Position numbers and translations under genes: made by a program | Origin: DAIRVC01 sp036803025 | GTDB lineage: Bacteria; Chloroflexota; Anaerolineae; Anaerolineales; E44-bin32 | Direction of reading: 5' to 3' | DNA length: 19,137 bases | Assembly (NCBI GenBank): GCA_036803025.1 | Contig: DAIRVC010000037.1 | Span: 1 to 19,137 of the forward strand | Shown: positions 16,720 through 19,137 of the stretch, piece by piece | How the letters are laid out: each line of letters starts with the position of its first letter | Position numbering within the stretch: the first letter of the stretch is position 1 | Notes under the pieces: generated by a model | Databases searched by the model: none | What the model was told of the DNA's origin: nothing | The model's input: only the letters and a program-made list of their open reading frames with translations

Positions 16720-16725
16720 ATTGTA
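16720..16725 (-). promoter_or_regulatory. Candidate -10 element upstream of RNase Z
   Basis: TACAAT on the minus strand, 37 nt before the TTG start at 16682. Transcription would begin near 16713 and exclude every upstream in-frame start, which supports the short form of the protein. No convincing -35 element is seen. Confidence 0.4.
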
Positions 16726-16759
16726 CACCCGCCGGCGCGGAGCCCGCAGTCTGCACGGT

Positions 16760-17212
16760 TCAGGCGCGTGGGGGTGCGGTGATCAGTGAGGCGGCACCGG
16801 CGATACTGGCTGCCGCGCCGACGAAGGCGGCCGCGGCCGAGGCCGCCGCTGAGGCCAGCCCCAGGCCCCCGATAGCCGCCAGGAGCATCACCGCGGCGAA
16901 GTAGCGATGGCCGAAGGAGCGCTGCCAGAGGCGGGCCGGGGTCCAGGCCGGTTGGGAGGCGGACACCCAGACCGTCAGCAGGCCGACCAGGACCAGCCCC
17001 AGCCGGGCGGGGTAGGGCCAGTCGGGGTAGTGGAGCACCAGGACGGTGCTGGGCAGCAGAAGCAGGCAGGTGTGCACGATCGCGGCTGCGCGGTCGAGCG
17101 GTCGCGCCAAGGGCAGGTGCGCCCGTCGCAAGAGGACGCCGGCCACCCCGGCGAATCCGACGTGCAGAGACACCATTCCCAGCCACAGGCACAAACGCAG
17201 ACCTTCGACCAT
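16760..17212 (-). CDS. Small polytopic membrane protein, unknown function
   Basis: A 150-residue protein with four hydrophobic segments at about 7-28, 43-62, 70-86 and 104-121, followed by an Ala-rich C-terminus. Short polar loops contain LLRRAHLPLARPLDRAAAIV and HYPDWPYPARLG. I do not recognise a family. The ATG at 17212 is chosen because GGAGGAG lies 8 nt upstream; the frame extends 11 codons further without support. It lies between the CopD-like gene and RNase Z, all on the minus strand with gaps of 77-90 nt. Its topology is broadly like that of the neighbouring CopD-like protein, but the conserved CopD residues are not evident. Confidence 0.7.
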   Translation of the reverse strand: MVEGLRLCLWLGMVSLHVGFAGVAGVLLRRAHLPLARPLDRAAAIVHTCLLLLPSTVLVLHYPDWPYPARLGLVLVGLLTVWVSASQPAWTPARLWQRSFGHRYFAAVMLLAAIGGLGLASAAASAAAAFVGAAASIAGAASLITAPPRA

Positions 17213-17302
17213 GTCGCTTGCTCCTCCGCAGATGCGGCGATGCAAGGAGCGTGCCCGCCATTGGTTGATCTTGGGGTGAATCTGCGAGAGGCGGCGCGAA
17301 GG

Positions 17303-17800
17303 TCAGGCCGTGCGGGCGAGGGCGGTCAGGGCGAGCACGATCAGCCCCAGTGACAGGCTGATCCGCGACAACAGCCGCTGACGACGCAGCAGCGGGGCGG
17401 CGTCGGCCGCGTCGCCGCGTGCCTGTCGTAGAGCCAGGCGCCCAAGCTCGGGGTAGAGACCCCAGGTCTGATAGGCGGCCAGCAGGACCATCGCCCCCAC
17501 GGCGACATGCTTGGCCAGGATCGCCGCGGACCACGGGTTGCGGATCACCAGGAGGCCCTGGTAGAGTGGATGGGCGGTCATCTGAGTCAGGCCCGTTCCC
17601 ATCAGAACTGCCAGAGACAGCCAGGCCCAAGGTTCGAACCGCCGCCGGACTGACTCGAGCAATCGGGCGCGGTTCGATGCGTCAGAAAGGCTCTCGAGGG
17701 AGTCAAACAGGACCAGCGACTGGAAGACTAGGCCGCCGATCCAGATCACGGTGGCGACCATGTGAAGCCAGTAGGCGATCGGCAGCACCCACTCGGGCAT
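17303..17800 (-). CDS. CopD-like integral membrane protein
   Basis: A 165-residue protein with four membrane segments (about 8-32, 58-76, 92-112 and 145-163). The first helix contains YWLHMVATVIWIGGLVFQS (His13) and the third begins with ILAKHVAVGAMVLLAAYQTW (His98). The WLHxxAxxxWxGGL pattern and later KH are the signature of the CopD/YcnJ-type domain, linked to copper handling in some bacteria but of unknown role in most stand-alone short proteins like this one. The start at 17800 (MPEWVLPIAYW) is chosen because the upstream frame is Arg/Ser/Pro-rich and non-homologous. Copper transport is not claimed, as no partner copper gene is present. Confidence 0.75.
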   Translation of the reverse strand: MPEWVLPIAYWLHMVATVIWIGGLVFQSLVLFDSLESLSDASNRARLLESVRRRFEPWAWLSLAVLMGTGLTQMTAHPLYQGLLVIRNPWSAAILAKHVAVGAMVLLAAYQTWGLYPELGRLALRQARGDAADAAPLLRRQRLLSRISLSLGLIVLALTALARTA

Positions 17801-17898
17801 GCTGGGCCTATGGGAGAGCCGGGCGGATGGACAAGGTGGACGCGCGTGCGACCGCGGGCGGTCCGGGGGGGAGCAGGACGAGTCGGAACATGGCTCGG

Positions 17899-18924
17899 CT
17901 ACGCCTCCGGCGTCGAGGTGGGGGTCTCCGTCGGCGTCGGTTCGGGAGCGGCGGTCGGGTTGAGGCGAGCGCACTCCGCGTTGGTCGTGGCGAGCGCATC
18001 GTAGATCGGCTGCATGACCGGCATGTCGACCGGCCAGCCCCAGGAATCGAACATGGACTGCGCGGTGCAGGGGTCCTCGTCCATCAGGCCCAGGAGAAAG
18101 TCAGCGTAGTTGGGCACAGCGGTGGCCAGCTTGTCGCACGAATCCCAGACGCCGGCCAGGCAGAGATCGAGGAACAGATCGATGCTCAGATCCCAGCGCA
18201 GGCCGATGTAGCTGTTGGCCTGCAGGTAGAGGCCGGCCGTGGTCTGCCAGTCAGTGGCGTCCTTGTCCAACGGGCCGAAGCGTGCGGCGCGGCTCAGGTC
18301 GTACATGCCGAGCTCGAGCTGCCACTGATTGCGAATACGATCCAACCCGCGGTTGCGCAGGGCCACATACATCATCCCGTCGACCTCAACCGCCCGATAG
18401 GCGGGGTCCTTGGCCCGCAGCGCCAGCAGCGTATCCAGGACGCGCGTCCAATCCGCCTGGCTCAGCGCGGCCCTGGCCTGGTCGAACAGCTCCTCGACGG
18501 GGGCCAGGTTGACGGTTGGGGTGGGGGTGGCGGCGCCGCCCTGAATCGGGGTCTGGATATGGGAGAGCGCCTCGACCAGGCGGTCCGCCGCCTCGGGGAA
18601 GGCCGGGTCCAGCCGGATCACGTATTCGAATCGCTGGCGCGCCAGCGAATAGCGCCCGGCCTGGAGGTCATCCATCCCCTGCGCGAACTGCTCGCCGGCC
18701 AAGGCGGCCAGCGCCTGCGCCTGTGCCTGCTCGCGCTGCGCCTGGCCGCCGAAGTAGCCGAACAACCCGGCGATCACGGCTGCCAGCGGCACCAGCAGAA
18801 GCACGATCCGAGTCCGCCGCCAGGCATATTGAAGCCGGGTGGGCGAAGATGCGCTGTCGGATGGGGTTGTGGCTGGCTGTGGCTGCGTCGCCTCGGACTG
18901 TTGAGGCGTGGGTGCACCGTCCAT
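17899..18924 (-). CDS. Membrane-anchored TPR protein
   Basis: A 341-residue protein. The first 38 residues are a Pro/Thr/Gln-rich cytosolic lead, residues 39-59 (IVLLLVPLAAVIAGLFGYFGG) are a single membrane anchor, and the rest should lie outside the membrane. A TPR-like unit spans about 76-120 (EQFAQGMDDLQAGRYSLARQ then FEYVIRLDPAFPEAADRL) and a second about 143-195, joined by a TPTPT linker. The tail (325-341) is a Thr-Pro-Glu linker-like stretch (PTETPTSTPEA). Such Thr-Pro linkers are common in extracytoplasmic proteins of Anaerolineae. The start at 18924 is set by an extended -10 promoter ending 7 nt upstream. The role is unknown; TPR repeats suggest protein-protein contact. Confidence 0.8.
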   Translation of the reverse strand: MDGAPTPQQSEATQPQPATTPSDSASSPTRLQYAWRRTRIVLLLVPLAAVIAGLFGYFGGQAQREQAQAQALAALAGEQFAQGMDDLQAGRYSLARQRFEYVIRLDPAFPEAADRLVEALSHIQTPIQGGAATPTPTVNLAPVEELFDQARAALSQADWTRVLDTLLALRAKDPAYRAVEVDGMMYVALRNRGLDRIRNQWQLELGMYDLSRAARFGPLDKDATDWQTTAGLYLQANSYIGLRWDLSIDLFLDLCLAGVWDSCDKLATAVPNYADFLLGLMDEDPCTAQSMFDSWGWPVDMPVMQPIYDALATTNAECARLNPTAAPEPTPTETPTSTPEA

Positions 18925-18931
18925 GCGAGGC

Positions 18932-18940
18932 ATTATACCA
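18932..18940 (-). promoter_or_regulatory. Extended -10 promoter of the TPR gene, implying leaderless mRNA
   Basis: On the minus strand TGGTATAAT provides a TGn extension and a perfect TATAAT (18937-18932). Only 7 nt separate it from the ATG at 18924, so the transcript should begin at or within a base or two of the start codon. No Shine-Dalgarno sequence could then be present in the mRNA. Confidence 0.6.
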
Positions 18941-19025
18941 GGGGGTATGCTGCCTCCCCGAAATCCCAGCGCATGCATCCGCTTCGATGCCGCAGGTGCA
19001 AGCGGGGCGACGGACTCAGCTTGGA

Positions 19026-19063
19026 GCGCGCAGCGGGCGGGCGTGGATGCCACCGCTGCGCGC
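19026..19063. promoter_or_regulatory. Perfect 11-bp inverted repeat between divergent promoters
   Basis: GCGCGCAGCGG (19026-19036) and CCGCTGCGCGC (19053-19063) are perfect inverted copies separated by 16 bp. The repeat ends 24 bp before the -35 of the outgoing promoter and lies about 86 bp behind the TPR-gene promoter. It could be an operator-like site or simply an RNA hairpin; the sequence alone does not decide. Confidence 0.35.
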
Positions 19064-19087
19064 ATCGATCTCGATCCGCATCCAAGG

Positions 19088-19116
19088 TTGACGCTATCGG
19101 CCGACTATGCTAAAAT
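19088..19116 (+). promoter_or_regulatory. Strong sigma70-type promoter reading out of the window
   Basis: TTGACG (19088-19093) and TAAAAT (19111-19116) are separated by exactly 17 nt, and a TGC triplet directly before the hexamer gives an extended -10 as well. This is the best promoter match in the window. Transcription should start near 19123; the gene it serves begins beyond the right edge. Confidence 0.65.
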
Positions 19117-19137
19117 TATGTTATAAGGGCCGCGTTC

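Noticed and set aside
16683..17630. N-terminal extension of the RNase Z frame by about 316 codons
   Set aside because: The extension is Arg/Pro/Gly-rich, overlaps two membrane-protein genes in other frames and lies upstream of a candidate promoter; RNase Z homology starts at 16682.
18631..18648. Perfect 18-bp palindrome TCGCTGGCGCGCCAGCGA
   Set aside because: It lies inside the TPR coding sequence, where Leu/Ala/Arg codons in GC-rich DNA readily form palindromes; no regulatory context.

Overview
The window looks like one GC-rich scaffold from an uncultivated or lightly studied bacterium, most plausibly a member of the Chloroflexota (Anaerolineae-like). That placement is an inference. It rests on the style of the Nuo subunits, on Thr-Pro-rich linkers in a TPR protein, on a tungsten-type aldehyde ferredoxin oxidoreductase, and on REP-like repeats built on a GTCATTGCGAGG core. 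A run of exactly 100 N (11962-12061) marks an assembly gap of unknown true size.

Left third (1-7916, + strand): the distal part of a complex I operon in the canonical order nuoG(3' end)-H-I-J-K-L-M-N. Genes are nearly abutting or overlap by 4 bp. Together they encode the end of the peripheral arm (NuoG tail, NuoI with two [4Fe-4S] motifs) and the whole membrane arm (H, J, K and the three antiporter-like subunits L, M, N with their conserved Glu/Lys residues). A nine-codon micro-ORF links nuoI to nuoJ.

Middle-left (7917-10773): small housekeeping genes between two REP/MITE-like palindromic repeats. They are an acylphosphatase (+), an FmdB-type zinc ribbon (-, with a good promoter), a uracil-DNA-glycosylase-like protein lacking the usual C-terminal catalytic His (+), a DUF3052-type protein (+) and an uncharacterised two-part protein (-).

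Centre (10843-13346, - strand): a compact, apparently self-contained operon. It runs from an extended -10 promoter through an unusual ThiS/MoaD-like beta-grasp protein without a terminal GG, an AOR-family tungsten/molybdenum oxidoreductase broken by the N gap, and a conventional MoaD/ThiS-like protein ending in GG, to a strong hairpin. This is the most interesting locus in the window.

Middle-right (13592-15692, + strand): a CDF metal transporter with its own promoter, an MgtC/SapB-family membrane protein, and a small two-helix membrane protein of unknown function.

Right third (15762-18940, - strand): ribonuclease Z (probable TTG start), two small polytopic membrane proteins (one CopD-like), and a membrane-anchored TPR protein whose extended -10 promoter sits so close to its ATG that the mRNA should be leaderless. 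The last 200 bases are a divergent regulatory region with an 11-bp inverted repeat and a strong sigma70-type promoter pointing out of the window. I found no tRNA, rRNA, CRISPR array or transposase.
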